Part shown: piece by piece, positions 8,613 through 17,224 of the stretch | Layout: every line of letters starts with the position of its first letter | How positions within the stretch are numbered: the stretch's first letter is position 1 | Source of the DNA: Enterobacteriaceae bacterium UBA7338 | Lineage (GTDB): Bacteria; Pseudomonadota; Gammaproteobacteria; Enterobacterales; Enterobacteriaceae | NCBI GenBank assembly: GCA_002480085.1 | Contig: DKPJ01000011.1 | Coordinates: 681,008 to 745,007 of the forward strand | Direction: 5' to 3' | Length of the DNA: 64,000 nucleotides | Position numbers and translations under genes: made by a program | The notes under the pieces: generated by a model | The model's input: only the letters and a program-made list of their open reading frames with translations | The model's database searches: none | What the model was told of the DNA's origin: nothing

Positions 8613-9466
8613 CAACCTTTGATACCACTGGGCGGTTCGCCCGCCGCGCCTGGCGCATCCGGCTACCACGCGTGTCGTTTAACCTGCCCCTGACGCTCGC
8701 CTGGCTCACCCTGGCGCTGGTGGCGCTGTGGGCGCTCTTTCCTGGCTTGTTTACCAGTTGGAGTGCCATCGACGGCACCCCCGGCGCGCAGCGGCTGGCC
8801 CCGAATGCCGAGCACTGGTTTGGCACCGATCAACTGGGGCGCGATCTCTACGCCCGGGTGGTATGGGGTGCCTCCCACTCCCTCTCCGGTGCGCTGGTGG
8901 CGGTGGCGGTGGGGCTGGTGGCCGGTACCCTGCTGGGGGTCGCCGCAGGTGCGGCGGGCGGCCGGACTGAGCAGGCGCTGATGCGCCTGGTGGACGTGCT
9001 GCTGGCCATCCCCGGCCTGCTGCTGGCCCTGTGTGTGATTATCCTGCTCGGCTTTGGCACGGTAAACGCCGCGCTGGCCGTTGGGGTAACCTCGGTGGCC
9101 AGCTTTGCCCGCCTGGCGCGGGCGGAGGTGGTCCGCGTCCGCCACAGCGACTATGTCGAAGCCGCATGGGCCAGCGGCGGCACCTTTTTCTCAGTGCTGT
9201 GGCGGCATATTTTACCCAACTCCCTGACCTCGGTGCTGGCCTTTGCCGCGCTTCAATTCGGCTCGGCGATTCTGGCGATCTCCACGCTGAGCTTTCTGGG
9301 CTATGGCGCACCGCCACCCACGCCGGAGTGGGGATTGCTGATCGCCGAAGGGCGCAACTACCTCTCCACGGCCTGGTGGCTGACCACCCTGCCGGGTCTG
9401 ATCGTCATCGCCGTGGTGCTCGCGGCCAACACGCTGAGCCACCACTACGCCAGGAGGCAACCATGA
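8609..9466 (+). CDS. ABC transporter permease 2 (DppC/OppC type)
   Basis: Second inner-membrane permease (285 aa), with the OppC-type N-terminal extension before the first membrane segment and the WFGTDQLGRDLYARVVWG signature of DppC-like proteins. The EAA loop is YVEAAWASGGTFFSVLWRHILPN. Its ATG overlaps the stop of permease 1 (ATGA), and its own stop overlaps the ATPase start in the same way. Confidence 0.9.
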   Translation: MTTFDTTGRFARRAWRIRLPRVSFNLPLTLAWLTLALVALWALFPGLFTSWSAIDGTPGAQRLAPNAEHWFGTDQLGRDLYARVVWGASHSLSGALVAVAVGLVAGTLLGVAAGAAGGRTEQALMRLVDVLLAIPGLLLALCVIILLGFGTVNAALAVGVTSVASFARLARAEVVRVRHSDYVEAAWASGGTFFSVLWRHILPNSLTSVLAFAALQFGSAILAISTLSFLGYGAPPPTPEWGLLIAEGRNYLSTAWWLTTLPGLIVIAVVLAANTLSHHYARRQP

Positions 9467-11073
9467 GCATACCGTTACTCAGCGTAAATAATCTGACCCT
9501 TGGCTGGCGTCAGGGGCACGAAGTGAAACGCGTCGTGCATAACGTCTCGTTTCAGGTTAATGCCGGTGAGGTGCTGGCCATTGTGGGTGAGTCGGGTTCC
9601 GGCAAGACGACTCTTGCCCAGTCCATTATTGGCCTGATGGGCGAGAACGGCGTTATTGAGCAGGGAGAGATCCGCCTCAATGATGAACGCATCAGCCACG
9701 CCTCCGCCCGGCGTCTCAACGCCCTGCGCGGCCAGGTTATCAGTCTTGTCCCGCAGGATCCGGGCAGCTCGCTGAATCCGGTTAAAACCATCGGCGAGCA
9801 GGTGAGCGAGGTGCTACGGCTGCATACGCCGCTACGCCGCCGGGAGCGCGACGCGGAGGTGGTGGCGCTGCTGGAAAAGGTGGGCCTGAGTGAACCGGCC
9901 CTGCGGGCCAGGCAGTATCCTCATCAGCTCTCGGGAGGAATGAAGCAGCGGGTGCTGATCGCCATTGCGCTGGCGCTGAAGCCCGCGCTGATTATCGCCG
10001 ATGAGCCAACCAGCGCGCTGGACGTCACCGTTTCGCAGCGCATCCTCGATCTCTTAGACTCGCTGCGCCGCGAAACGGGCACGGCGGTGCTGTTAGTCAC
10101 TCACGATCTGGCTCTGGCCGCCCAGCGGGCCGATCGGCTGCTGGTGTTCCGCCAGGGTGAAATTCAGGAGAGCGGCGACGTGCAGACGGTGATCCGCTCG
10201 CCCCGCTCGGCCTACACCCGGCAGCTGTTTGCCGATGCGCCCGCCTTCAGCCAGCGCTTTCGCCCTCCGTCTCCGACCGTCTTTAGCCAGCCCGCGGTAG
10301 AGATCCGCCGCGTTACCCAGCGCTTCCAGCTGGGCAACGCCTCCCTGACGGCGCTGGACGATGTCAGCCTGACGATTGCCCGCGGGACCACCCATGCGCT
10401 GGTGGGCGAGTCCGGCAGCGGAAAAACCACCCTTGCCCGCATTCTGCTCGGCTTTCAGCAGCCCGACAGCGGGGAGGTGATTATTGACGCTATTCACACC
10501 GAGGGCCTGAGCCGGGAAGCCCGCCGCCAGCTGCGACAGAAGATCCAGATTGTCTGGCAAAATCCCTTCTCCTCCCTCGATCCGCGTCAGACGGTGCAGG
10601 CCATTGTCGGCGAGCCGCTGCGTAACTTTACCCATCACAGCGCCAGCGCACGCGATGAACTGGCGCAGGCGATGATTGAGAAGGTGGCGTTGCCAACCGA
10701 GGTGCTGACACGCTATCCGCATCAGCTCTCCGGCGGCCAGCGTCAGCGCGTCGCCATCGCCCGGGCGCTGATCCTCTCCCCGCAGATCGTTATTCTTGAT
10801 GAGGCGACCTCGGCGCTGGACGTGACGGTGCAGGCGCAGATCCTGACCCTGCTGGAGCAGCTTCAGGAGGAGCTGGGCCTGACCTATCTCTTTATCTCCC
10901 ACGATCTGACGACGGTGCGCCGCTTTGCGCACAGCGTCTCAGTGCTCAAGGGCGGCAAACTGCTGGAGAGCGGGCCGACGGAGCACCTCTTTGCCCAACC
11001 GCAGAGCGACTATACCCGCCTGTTGCTGAGCGCCATTCCCGATACCCGAACGTTACAAAAGGATGTCGCATGA
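9463..11073 (+). CDS. Fused dual ABC ATPase (DppD-DppF type)
   Basis: Single 536-aa protein carrying both nucleotide-binding domains that peptide importers usually have as two polypeptides. Domain 1 has Walker A GESGSGKT at about residues 42-49, signature LSGGMKQR near 156, Walker B LIIADEP near 177. Domain 2 repeats GESGSGKT near 318, then LSGGQRQR and IVILDEA. The ATG at 9463 overlaps the permease stop (ATGA); an open frame extends upstream to 9031 but only through the permease gene. The stop overlaps the start of the luciferase-like gene. Confidence 0.91.
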   Translation: MSIPLLSVNNLTLGWRQGHEVKRVVHNVSFQVNAGEVLAIVGESGSGKTTLAQSIIGLMGENGVIEQGEIRLNDERISHASARRLNALRGQVISLVPQDPGSSLNPVKTIGEQVSEVLRLHTPLRRRERDAEVVALLEKVGLSEPALRARQYPHQLSGGMKQRVLIAIALALKPALIIADEPTSALDVTVSQRILDLLDSLRRETGTAVLLVTHDLALAAQRADRLLVFRQGEIQESGDVQTVIRSPRSAYTRQLFADAPAFSQRFRPPSPTVFSQPAVEIRRVTQRFQLGNASLTALDDVSLTIARGTTHALVGESGSGKTTLARILLGFQQPDSGEVIIDAIHTEGLSREARRQLRQKIQIVWQNPFSSLDPRQTVQAIVGEPLRNFTHHSASARDELAQAMIEKVALPTEVLTRYPHQLSGGQRQRVAIARALILSPQIVILDEATSALDVTVQAQILTLLEQLQEELGLTYLFISHDLTTVRRFAHSVSVLKGGKLLESGPTEHLFAQPQSDYTRLLLSAIPDTRTLQKDVA

Positions 11074-12116
11074 CCTATAAACGCCTTGGTTTTTTTACCC
11101 GCCTGCTGGATAAGGTCCCCGCTGGCGAACGCTACCGTCTGGCGACGGAGCAGATCGTGCAAGCCGAGCGCAGCGGCTTTGATAGCGCCTGGGTAGCCCA
11201 GCACCACTTTCACGAGGCCGAGGGTGGCTTGCCTTCGCCGCTGGTTTTTCTGGCCCACGTTGCCGCCCAGACGCGCCGCATCCGTCTCGGCACGGGCATT
11301 ATCACCCTTCCCATGGAGTCGCCGCTGCGCGTTGCCGAGGATGCGGCGGTGCTGGATCAGCTCAGCAACGGGCGATTTGAGCTGGGACTCGGCTCCGGCG
11401 GCACCCCCAGCTCCTTTCCGCCCTTTGGCTTGCAGAGCGACCAGCGGGGCGAGGCCTATGCCCGCCACCTTACGCTCCTGCGGGCGGCTCTCGACGATGA
11501 ACCGCTGGCGGGCACGGATAATCATCTCTACCCACCCGCCCGCCAGCTTGGCCGCCGGATTTGGCAGGCCACCTTTAGCATCGACGGCGCAGCGCGAGCA
11601 GGTAAAGCAGGTGACGGGCTGATGCTCTCCCGTACCCAGCCGCGTCCGCAGAGCGATCCTGACCTGCCGCTGGATGCGATCCAGAACCCCATTATTGATG
11701 CCTACCTCGATGCGCTGCCGGAGGGCATAACCCCGCGCATCCTCGGCTCGCGCACCGCCTTCGTCACCGATAACGGCGAGGACGCCCGGCGTTTTGCCGA
11801 ACAGGGGCTACGCCAGCAGGCGGTACAGTTTCGCGCCCAGGGCCACGTCGTCACCGGCGATCGGCTCGAGGATTACATTGCCGCGTTTGATGTCCATCTT
11901 GGCACGCCTGAAGAGACGCTGGCGACGCTGCGTCAGGATAGCGCGCTTGCCCGGGTAACGGATCTGGCCTTTCAGGTGCACTCTATCGATCCGCCCCATC
12001 CATTTATTCTGCGATCCATCGCCCTGCTCGCAGAGCAGGTTGCCCCGGCGCTGGGCTGGCACAGCGGCCAGCAGCGAAAACCCGACGTTGAACCTACCTC
12101 AAAGGAAACACTATGA
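11070..12116 (+). CDS. Luciferase-like FMN-dependent monooxygenase (KPN_01858-type)
   Basis: LLM-class flavin-dependent oxidoreductase (348 aa), a TIM-barrel enzyme family that uses reduced FMN and O2 to oxygenate small substrates. Recognisable elements are the N-terminal strand YKRLGFFTRLLDKV, GFDSAWVAQHHFHE, TRRIRLGTGIITLPMESPLRVAEDAAVLDQLSNGR-type sequence (seen as separate motifs RIRLGTGI and EDAAVLDQLSNGRFELG), all typical of bacterial luciferase relatives. It is the fifth gene of the ABC operon, with ATGA overlaps at both ends. No flavin reductase gene is present nearby. The substrate is unknown; the context suggests it acts on what the importer brings in. Confidence 0.85.
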   Translation: MTYKRLGFFTRLLDKVPAGERYRLATEQIVQAERSGFDSAWVAQHHFHEAEGGLPSPLVFLAHVAAQTRRIRLGTGIITLPMESPLRVAEDAAVLDQLSNGRFELGLGSGGTPSSFPPFGLQSDQRGEAYARHLTLLRAALDDEPLAGTDNHLYPPARQLGRRIWQATFSIDGAARAGKAGDGLMLSRTQPRPQSDPDLPLDAIQNPIIDAYLDALPEGITPRILGSRTAFVTDNGEDARRFAEQGLRQQAVQFRAQGHVVTGDRLEDYIAAFDVHLGTPEETLATLRQDSALARVTDLAFQVHSIDPPHPFILRSIALLAEQVAPALGWHSGQQRKPDVEPTSKETL

Positions 12117-13213
12117 GCTACGCGACTGATACCATTAACACCCTTGCCGTCATTGCGCCCGGCTCGGATCTGGCTGCTGCCCGCGAGGTGCGCGACGCGG
12201 CGACGCAAAATATCATTAAAAGTGAAAAGGCGTTGTTTGACGGGCCGAGCGGTCTGAGTCGTCAGGAGCGGCTGGCTATCGCCCTGCAGGTGGCGGGCTG
12301 GCATCATGAAGAGCAGCTCTCGGCTTACTATCGAACCCTACTGCAAAAACTGACCCCGCAGTCCACGCCGCGTCTGGGCGCGGCCCTGGCACATGCCGAG
12401 ACCCTGACCTTCCATCCGGTCAAGGCCAGCGCTGAAGGACTTAACGTCCTGAAAAGCCATGGATTCAACGCAGAAGAAATAGTGACACTGTCACAGATTA
12501 TTGCCTTCGTCAGCTTCCAGAGTCGGCTGGTACGCGGCCTGCGCCTGATTAACGGGGAGTCGGTTGCCGGGAACACCGGTAATGCGCTAGCGGGAGAGTG
12601 GCACACCCAGCCGCGCACGCTTGATGACAGAGCAGCCCCCGTGGCCTTTACCGCCCAGGAGCTGGGCTGGACGCCCTGGCTGGCGGCCAAACCCTATACT
12701 GAGTTTAGCCCCGACGAGCAGGCCACGCTGACACGCTTTGGTCATCAGGACTCAGACTATTTCCGCCTGCTGGGACGCAATCTGCCGGTGCTGGAGGCCA
12801 GGACGCTAACGGATAAGGGGATCTTTTATACCGCTGACGGCCTGCCACGTGCTGAACGTGAGCTGGCGGCCACGGTCGCCAGTAAGGTCAACGGCTGCAT
12901 CTACTGCGCCTCGGTGCATGCCCGCAAGGCCGGTCAGCTGTCGAAACAGCCGGAGGCCATTGCGCAGCTGCTGGCGGTCGCCCCTGGAGAGTCGCTCAGC
13001 CAGGGGCAGAGCGCACGCTGGCAGACCGAGATTGAGTTTGCTGCCGCCCTCTCTGCCACGCCGCCAACGGCGGGAGCAGCGCATCTCAGCGCCCTGCGTG
13101 AACAGGGCCTGGATACGCTGGCGCTGCTGGATCTGGTGCAGTCCACCGCCTTCTTTGCCTGGGCCAACCGGCTGATGCTGACCCTCGGCGAACCCTATCT
13201 TCCTGAAGCTTAA
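12113..13213 (+). CDS. Two-domain AhpD/carboxymuconolactone decarboxylase-like protein
   Basis: 366-aa protein made of two AhpD-like halves. The C-terminal half has the redox motif CIYCASVHARKAG (Cys262 and Cys265 with the downstream His), typical of alkylhydroperoxidase-type peroxidases. The N-terminal half (about 1-170) resembles a CMD domain but has no CxxC. In some bacteria the two parts are separate genes (the Avi_7170 and Avi_7169 families); here they are fused. It ends the six-gene operon and its stop overlaps that of rlhA tail to tail (13210-13213), with no terminator hairpin visible. A role in removing peroxide or reactive products from the flavin enzyme is inference. Confidence 0.83.
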   Translation: MSYATDTINTLAVIAPGSDLAAAREVRDAATQNIIKSEKALFDGPSGLSRQERLAIALQVAGWHHEEQLSAYYRTLLQKLTPQSTPRLGAALAHAETLTFHPVKASAEGLNVLKSHGFNAEEIVTLSQIIAFVSFQSRLVRGLRLINGESVAGNTGNALAGEWHTQPRTLDDRAAPVAFTAQELGWTPWLAAKPYTEFSPDEQATLTRFGHQDSDYFRLLGRNLPVLEARTLTDKGIFYTADGLPRAERELAATVASKVNGCIYCASVHARKAGQLSKQPEAIAQLLAVAPGESLSQGQSARWQTEIEFAAALSATPPTAGAAHLSALREQGLDTLALLDLVQSTAFFAWANRLMLTLGEPYLPEA

Positions 13214-15174
13214 GTACCCTTGCGTTTTGGCATGGTCTTCATCAGCTCGTCCGGGCTGATGGAGGCCACAACGCTGCCCGGCTGGGGCATCTTCAGGATG
13301 TGGTTTTTCATTTTGCCGATTACGTGCATCTCGCACGGACGGCAGTCAAACTTCAGCGTCAGCACTTCGTCGCCGTGTACCAACTGCATCGGCGTCGCCT
13401 TCCAGCTCTTGATTGAGCCTTTAGCCTGCTTCGGACAGAGGTTAAAGGCGAAACGCAGGCAGTGCTTGGTGATCATCACCGGAACGTCGCCCTTCTCCTC
13501 ATGCGCCTCATAAGCGGCATCAATCAGCTGCACGCCATAGCGGTGATAGAAAGTGCGCGCCTTCTCGTTGTAGACGTTAGCCAGGAACGAAAGATGGGTA
13601 TCCGGGTAGACCGGCGCTGGCGTCGCTACCGCCTTGCGGCTGCCGCGCGGGTAGTTTGCCAGACGGGCGCTATCCAGCATCTCCACGGCCTCACGGCGCA
13701 GCTGGTTAAGCTGGCTGGCGGGGACAAACAGCGCACCCGGCAGGTTCACGCGGATATCCTGGGCGTAGTAGATGGTCTGGCCAAGTTTAGCCAGGCCGTC
13801 ATGCAGCTGGCTGAGCGCTTTTTCGGCGTTGGTGGCTTCAGCAAACTCACCCTCCAGGGTATGGGTAATGCTCACGCCCTCCTCGCTGGTCAGGGTGAGG
13901 ATCAGCTGCTCCTGCCAGCCGCCCAGCTCAATATCCACGCCGACACGACGCTCGCTGGAGGTTTTGGTCAGCGCCTGCTGCCAGTTGTGGTCGAGGTTAC
14001 GGTTGAGGGGATGATTCGGGCGCACCTTGTAGAGATCGGCTGGCATCTCGTTCGGCCAGACGCGATAACGGTTTTCCCCGGTCTTCTCTACCGTATTGGC
14101 ACGGAAGCCGACGATCTCACGCTTAATCAATACGTTTAAGCCGTCGCCGTTGGCTAATGACTCGCTGGCGTTAACGTCGAGGTAATCTTTGCCTACCTTC
14201 AGCACGTCACCCACCGGCAGACCGATAAACTTCGGTGAATCAAACGCGCCGATATCAATTTTACGGGCGTTAACAAAGTAGTCGGTGCTGCCGCGATGGA
14301 ACGTCTTATCCGTTGAAGGAATAAAGAAGTGCTCGGTGCGCCCCGCAGACGAGCGCGCCAGATCGCCCCGCTCTTCAATGATGGCGTCCAGCATCTGCCG
14401 ATAGTGAGCGGTGATGTTCTTCACGTAGCTCATATCCTTGTAGCGTCCCTCAATCTTGAAGGAGCGCACCCCGGCGTCGATCAACGCCCCCAGGTTGGCG
14501 GTCTGGTCGTTGTCCTTCATCGACAGAAGATGCTTCTCAAACGACACAACCCGACCCTGGTCGTCCTTCAGGGTATAAGGCAGACGGCAGGCCTGAGAGC
14601 AGTCGCCCCGGTTAGCGCTGCGGCCGGTCTGGGCGTGGGAGATGTTGCACTGCCCGGAGTAGGCTACGCACAGCGCGCCGTGGATGAAGAACTCGATGGT
14701 GGCGTCGGTGCTCTCATGGATGGCGCGGATCTGCTGTAAATTAAGCTCACGGGCCAGCACGATCTGCGAGAAGCCGACGTCGGAGAGGAACTTCGCCTTC
14801 TCCACGCTGCGGATATCGCACTGGGTGCTGGCGTGCAGCTCGATAGGCGGAATATCCAGCTCCAGCACGCCCATATCCTGTACGATCAGCGCATCCACGC
14901 CGGTCTCATTGAGGTCGGTGATAAGGCGCTGCGCTGGCTCCAGCTCATCATCATGCAGAATAGTATTCAGAGTAATAAAGATTTTTGCCCCGTAGCGATG
15001 GGCAAACGGCACCAGCTCGGCGATATCGCGCAGGCTGTTGCTGGCATTATGGCGTGCACCAAAGCCGGGACCGCCGATATAGACCGCATCGGCCCCGTGC
15101 AGGATAGCTTCGCGGGCAATGGCGGTGTCACGGGCCGGGCTTAACAGTTCAAGATGATGAGTGGGCAGGCGCAT
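13210..15174 (-). CDS. rlhA: RlhA (YdcP), U32-family protein for 23S rRNA C2501 hydroxylation
   Basis: Peptidase U32-family protein (654 aa; E. coli RlhA 653 aa) required for 5-hydroxycytidine formation at position 2501 of 23S rRNA in E. coli. Conserved stretches include LELLSPARD at the N-terminus, GADAVYIGGPGFGARHNA, and the four-cysteine iron-sulfur type region SGQCNISHAQTGRSANRGDCSQACR. The ATG complementary to 15172-15174 was chosen because it matches the E. coli start; a TTG 27 bp upstream also opens the frame. In E. coli the gene is next to sutR, as here. Confidence 0.93.
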   Translation of the reverse strand: MRLPTHHLELLSPARDTAIAREAILHGADAVYIGGPGFGARHNASNSLRDIAELVPFAHRYGAKIFITLNTILHDDELEPAQRLITDLNETGVDALIVQDMGVLELDIPPIELHASTQCDIRSVEKAKFLSDVGFSQIVLARELNLQQIRAIHESTDATIEFFIHGALCVAYSGQCNISHAQTGRSANRGDCSQACRLPYTLKDDQGRVVSFEKHLLSMKDNDQTANLGALIDAGVRSFKIEGRYKDMSYVKNITAHYRQMLDAIIEERGDLARSSAGRTEHFFIPSTDKTFHRGSTDYFVNARKIDIGAFDSPKFIGLPVGDVLKVGKDYLDVNASESLANGDGLNVLIKREIVGFRANTVEKTGENRYRVWPNEMPADLYKVRPNHPLNRNLDHNWQQALTKTSSERRVGVDIELGGWQEQLILTLTSEEGVSITHTLEGEFAEATNAEKALSQLHDGLAKLGQTIYYAQDIRVNLPGALFVPASQLNQLRREAVEMLDSARLANYPRGSRKAVATPAPVYPDTHLSFLANVYNEKARTFYHRYGVQLIDAAYEAHEEKGDVPVMITKHCLRFAFNLCPKQAKGSIKSWKATPMQLVHGDEVLTLKFDCRPCEMHVIGKMKNHILKMPQPGSVVASISPDELMKTMPKRKGT

Positions 15175-15386
15175 ACGGTTGTTATTATCCAGGATCAACA
15201 AAATGGCCGCTATTGTAGTGAGAAGCTGGCCTGGACGAAAACATTTTTGCTATGTCTGCGACGCTCTTAATACATTAATTAGCAATGCATTGAAATAATG
15301 CGCATTTCTCCCGACGCGCCGAAGGGGGTACAGTGGCTGCGTATTCCGGACATTCCTCGTCATGTGTGCGTTATTGTTATTCGTCG

Positions 15387-15959
15387 TTATTCGTCGTCGT
15401 GTTTAGCCGCAGGCTCGCCTGCGGCTTTTTCTTTTGGATAGTGGATCAGAGAGTGAAAGTGCGTTGTCTGGCCGCTGCTGTTGCGGTAGGCGTGGGTTTT
15501 ATCCCCGGCAAATCTGACCCCGCTTCCGGCCTGTAACATCTGCCACTCGCCGTCGATCCGCATCTCCAGCGTGCCGGAAATCACCACTACGTGCTCAATG
15601 ACGCCGCGCTCGTGCGGAGTAGACTCGCTGAACGCGCCGGGAGCGAGCGTTACCGAGAAGTGATCAAAACAGAGTTCGGCATCCCAGGGAAAAACCGGGG
15701 TTATGGTCATCGCCTGCTGGTCGGGATCGTAGGCCTGCGGCGCGCTGGCATCCATCACGGTGATAAAGGTAGAGAGCGGCACGTTTAGCCCGGTCGCGAT
15801 TTTCCACAGCGTTGCCACCGTGGGGCTGGATTCATTGCGCTCGATCTGGCCGAGCATCGCTTTAGAGACGCCGGTCTCGCTGGCGAGGCGTGACAGGCTC
15901 CAGCCCCGCGTCTGACGCAGCGTTTTCAGTGTTGCAGACAAATACTGTGGCAGATCCAT
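15387..15959 (-). CDS. sutR: SutR (YdcN), XRE-cupin transcription regulator
   Basis: Regulator of 190 aa with an N-terminal XRE helix-turn-helix (LSRLASETGVSKAMLGQIERN) and a C-terminal cupin sensor (STPHERGVIEHVVVISG, then HAYRNSSGQTTHFHSLIHYP). E. coli SutR (178 aa) is a regulator of sulfur-utilisation genes and stops right after LIHYPRS. Here the protein continues about 14 residues (ending AAKHDDE), and those codons lie over a GC-rich palindrome that looks like a plus-strand terminator. It is divergent from ydcO; a perfect palindrome in the gap is the likely operator. Confidence 0.92.
   Translation of the reverse strand: MDLPQYLSATLKTLRQTRGWSLSRLASETGVSKAMLGQIERNESSPTVATLWKIATGLNVPLSTFITVMDASAPQAYDPDQQAMTITPVFPWDAELCFDHFSVTLAPGAFSESTPHERGVIEHVVVISGTLEMRIDGEWQMLQAGSGVRFAGDKTHAYRNSSGQTTHFHSLIHYPKEKAAGEPAAKHDDE
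15406..15431 (+). terminator. Plus-strand terminator-like hairpin inside sutR 3' end
   Basis: GCCGCAGGC (15406-15414), TC loop, its exact complement (15417-15425), then TTTTTC. It has the form of a Rho-independent terminator for plus-strand transcription although sutR is on the other strand and no protein gene on the plus strand precedes it within 190 bp. See the finding on a candidate small RNA. Confidence 0.55.
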
Positions 15960-15990
15960 ACTCTTACTCCATTTATGGTGTGAATGGCTT

Positions 15991-16012
15991 ATTGTGCGTT
16001 ATAACGCACAAT
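15991..16012. promoter_or_regulatory. Perfect 22-bp palindrome, candidate SutR operator
   Basis: Half-site ATTGTGCGTTA followed directly by its exact reverse complement, with no mismatch over 22 bp, in the 92-bp gap between the divergent sutR and ydcO starts. It lies 31 bp upstream of the sutR ATG and 39 bp upstream of the ydcO ATG. Position and symmetry suit an XRE-type dimer, so autoregulation of sutR and control of ydcO is the simplest reading. Confidence 0.7.
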
Positions 16013-16051
16013 GCTATTTTTACCTATCGAAACAGTCTCCATGGAGTCGTT

Positions 16052-17224
16052 ATGTCCCCGCGTCCCTTTCCTTTTACTACCCTGCTGGCGGGCTTCGTGG
16101 CGGTGCTGGTGGGTTATGCCAGCTCAGCCGCCATCATCTGGCAGGCCGCGCGCGTCGCCGGAGCCAGCAACGCGCAAATCGCCGGCTGGATGACGGCGCT
16201 GGGGCTGGCGATGGGTATCAGCACCCTCGTATTGACCCTGCGCTATCGCGTACCGGTGCTGACCGCCTGGTCAACTCCCGGCGCGGCGTTGCTGGCGACC
16301 AGCCTGGAGGGCGCTACCCTCAACGAGGCCGTGGGCGTGTTCATCTTCGCCAACGCCCTGATCCTGCTCTGCGGCCTTACCGGCCTGTTTGCCCGCCTGA
16401 TGAAAGTCGTGCCGCACTCGCTGGCAGCGGCGATGCTGGCAGGTATCTTACTGCGTTTTGGGCTACAGGCCTTTACTAATTTGAAAAGTGATTTCATTTT
16501 ATGTTTCAGCATGTTGCTGGCCTGGCTGATCTGCAAAGCGCTGGCTCCGCGCTATGCCATCATTGCTACTCTAATCGCAGGGGGGATTGTAGCCTGGCTA
16601 AGCGGTGACGTTGTCACCTCTTCCCTGCACTTTTCCGTAGTGATACCGGAGATGATCGCCCCGCACTTTACCCTGCCTATCCTGATCAGCGTCGGGCTGC
16701 CCTTCTTTCTGGCGACGATGGCCTCCCAAAATGCGCCAGGCTTCGCCACCATGCAGGCGGCGGGCTATCGGGTTCCCGCCTCACCGCTGATGATCTTTAC
16801 CGGCGGGCTGGCGCTGCTCGGTAGCGTCTTTGGCGTCTACTCTGTCTGTATCGCCGCGATTACCGCAGCCATCTGTCAAAGCCCGGAGGCGCACCCGGAT
16901 CCGGACAGACGCTGGCAGGCCGCGGCGGCGGCAGGCGTTTTCTATCTGCTGGCAGGCCTGTTTGGCGGCTCGATAACCGGACTGATGGCCGCCCTGCCGC
17001 TAAGCTGGATCCAGACGCTGGCAGGCCTGGCGCTGCTGGGCACCATCGGCGGCAGCCTGCACCAGGCGCTGGTGAACGAGCGCGAGCGCGATGCGGCGGT
17101 GGTCACTTTTCTGGTCACCGCCAGCGGCCTGACGCTGTGGGGCATTGGATCGGCATTCTGGGGAGTGGTGGTAGGTGGTATCTGCTTTGCCGTGCTGTCA
17201 GCCGTGCGCCGCCCGCATCTGTGA
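16052..17224 (+). CDS. ydcO: YdcO, BenE-family membrane transporter
   Basis: Inner-membrane transporter of the benzoate:H+ symporter (BenE) family, 390 aa (E. coli YdcO 391 aa), with about twelve hydrophobic segments and the family sequence AGFVAVLVGYASSAAIIWQAA at the start. The ATG at 16052 was chosen because it matches the E. coli N-terminus; the open frame extends upstream to 15890 only by crossing sutR and the operator. The substrate is not established in E. coli. Its last 27 bp overlap the convergent AraC-type gene. Confidence 0.9.
   Translation: MSPRPFPFTTLLAGFVAVLVGYASSAAIIWQAARVAGASNAQIAGWMTALGLAMGISTLVLTLRYRVPVLTAWSTPGAALLATSLEGATLNEAVGVFIFANALILLCGLTGLFARLMKVVPHSLAAAMLAGILLRFGLQAFTNLKSDFILCFSMLLAWLICKALAPRYAIIATLIAGGIVAWLSGDVVTSSLHFSVVIPEMIAPHFTLPILISVGLPFFLATMASQNAPGFATMQAAGYRVPASPLMIFTGGLALLGSVFGVYSVCIAAITAAICQSPEAHPDPDRRWQAAAAAGVFYLLAGLFGGSITGLMAALPLSWIQTLAGLALLGTIGGSLHQALVNERERDAAVVTFLVTASGLTLWGIGSAFWGVVVGGICFAVLSAVRRPHL

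Noticed and set aside
9031..9462. Longer form of the fused ABC ATPase (680 aa)
   Set aside because: The extension is a different frame of the permease gene; the ATG at 9463 with the ATGA overlap gives the normal ATPase start.
15890..16051. Longer form of YdcO
   Set aside because: The upstream frame crosses sutR and the palindromic operator and has no match to the E. coli N-terminus.
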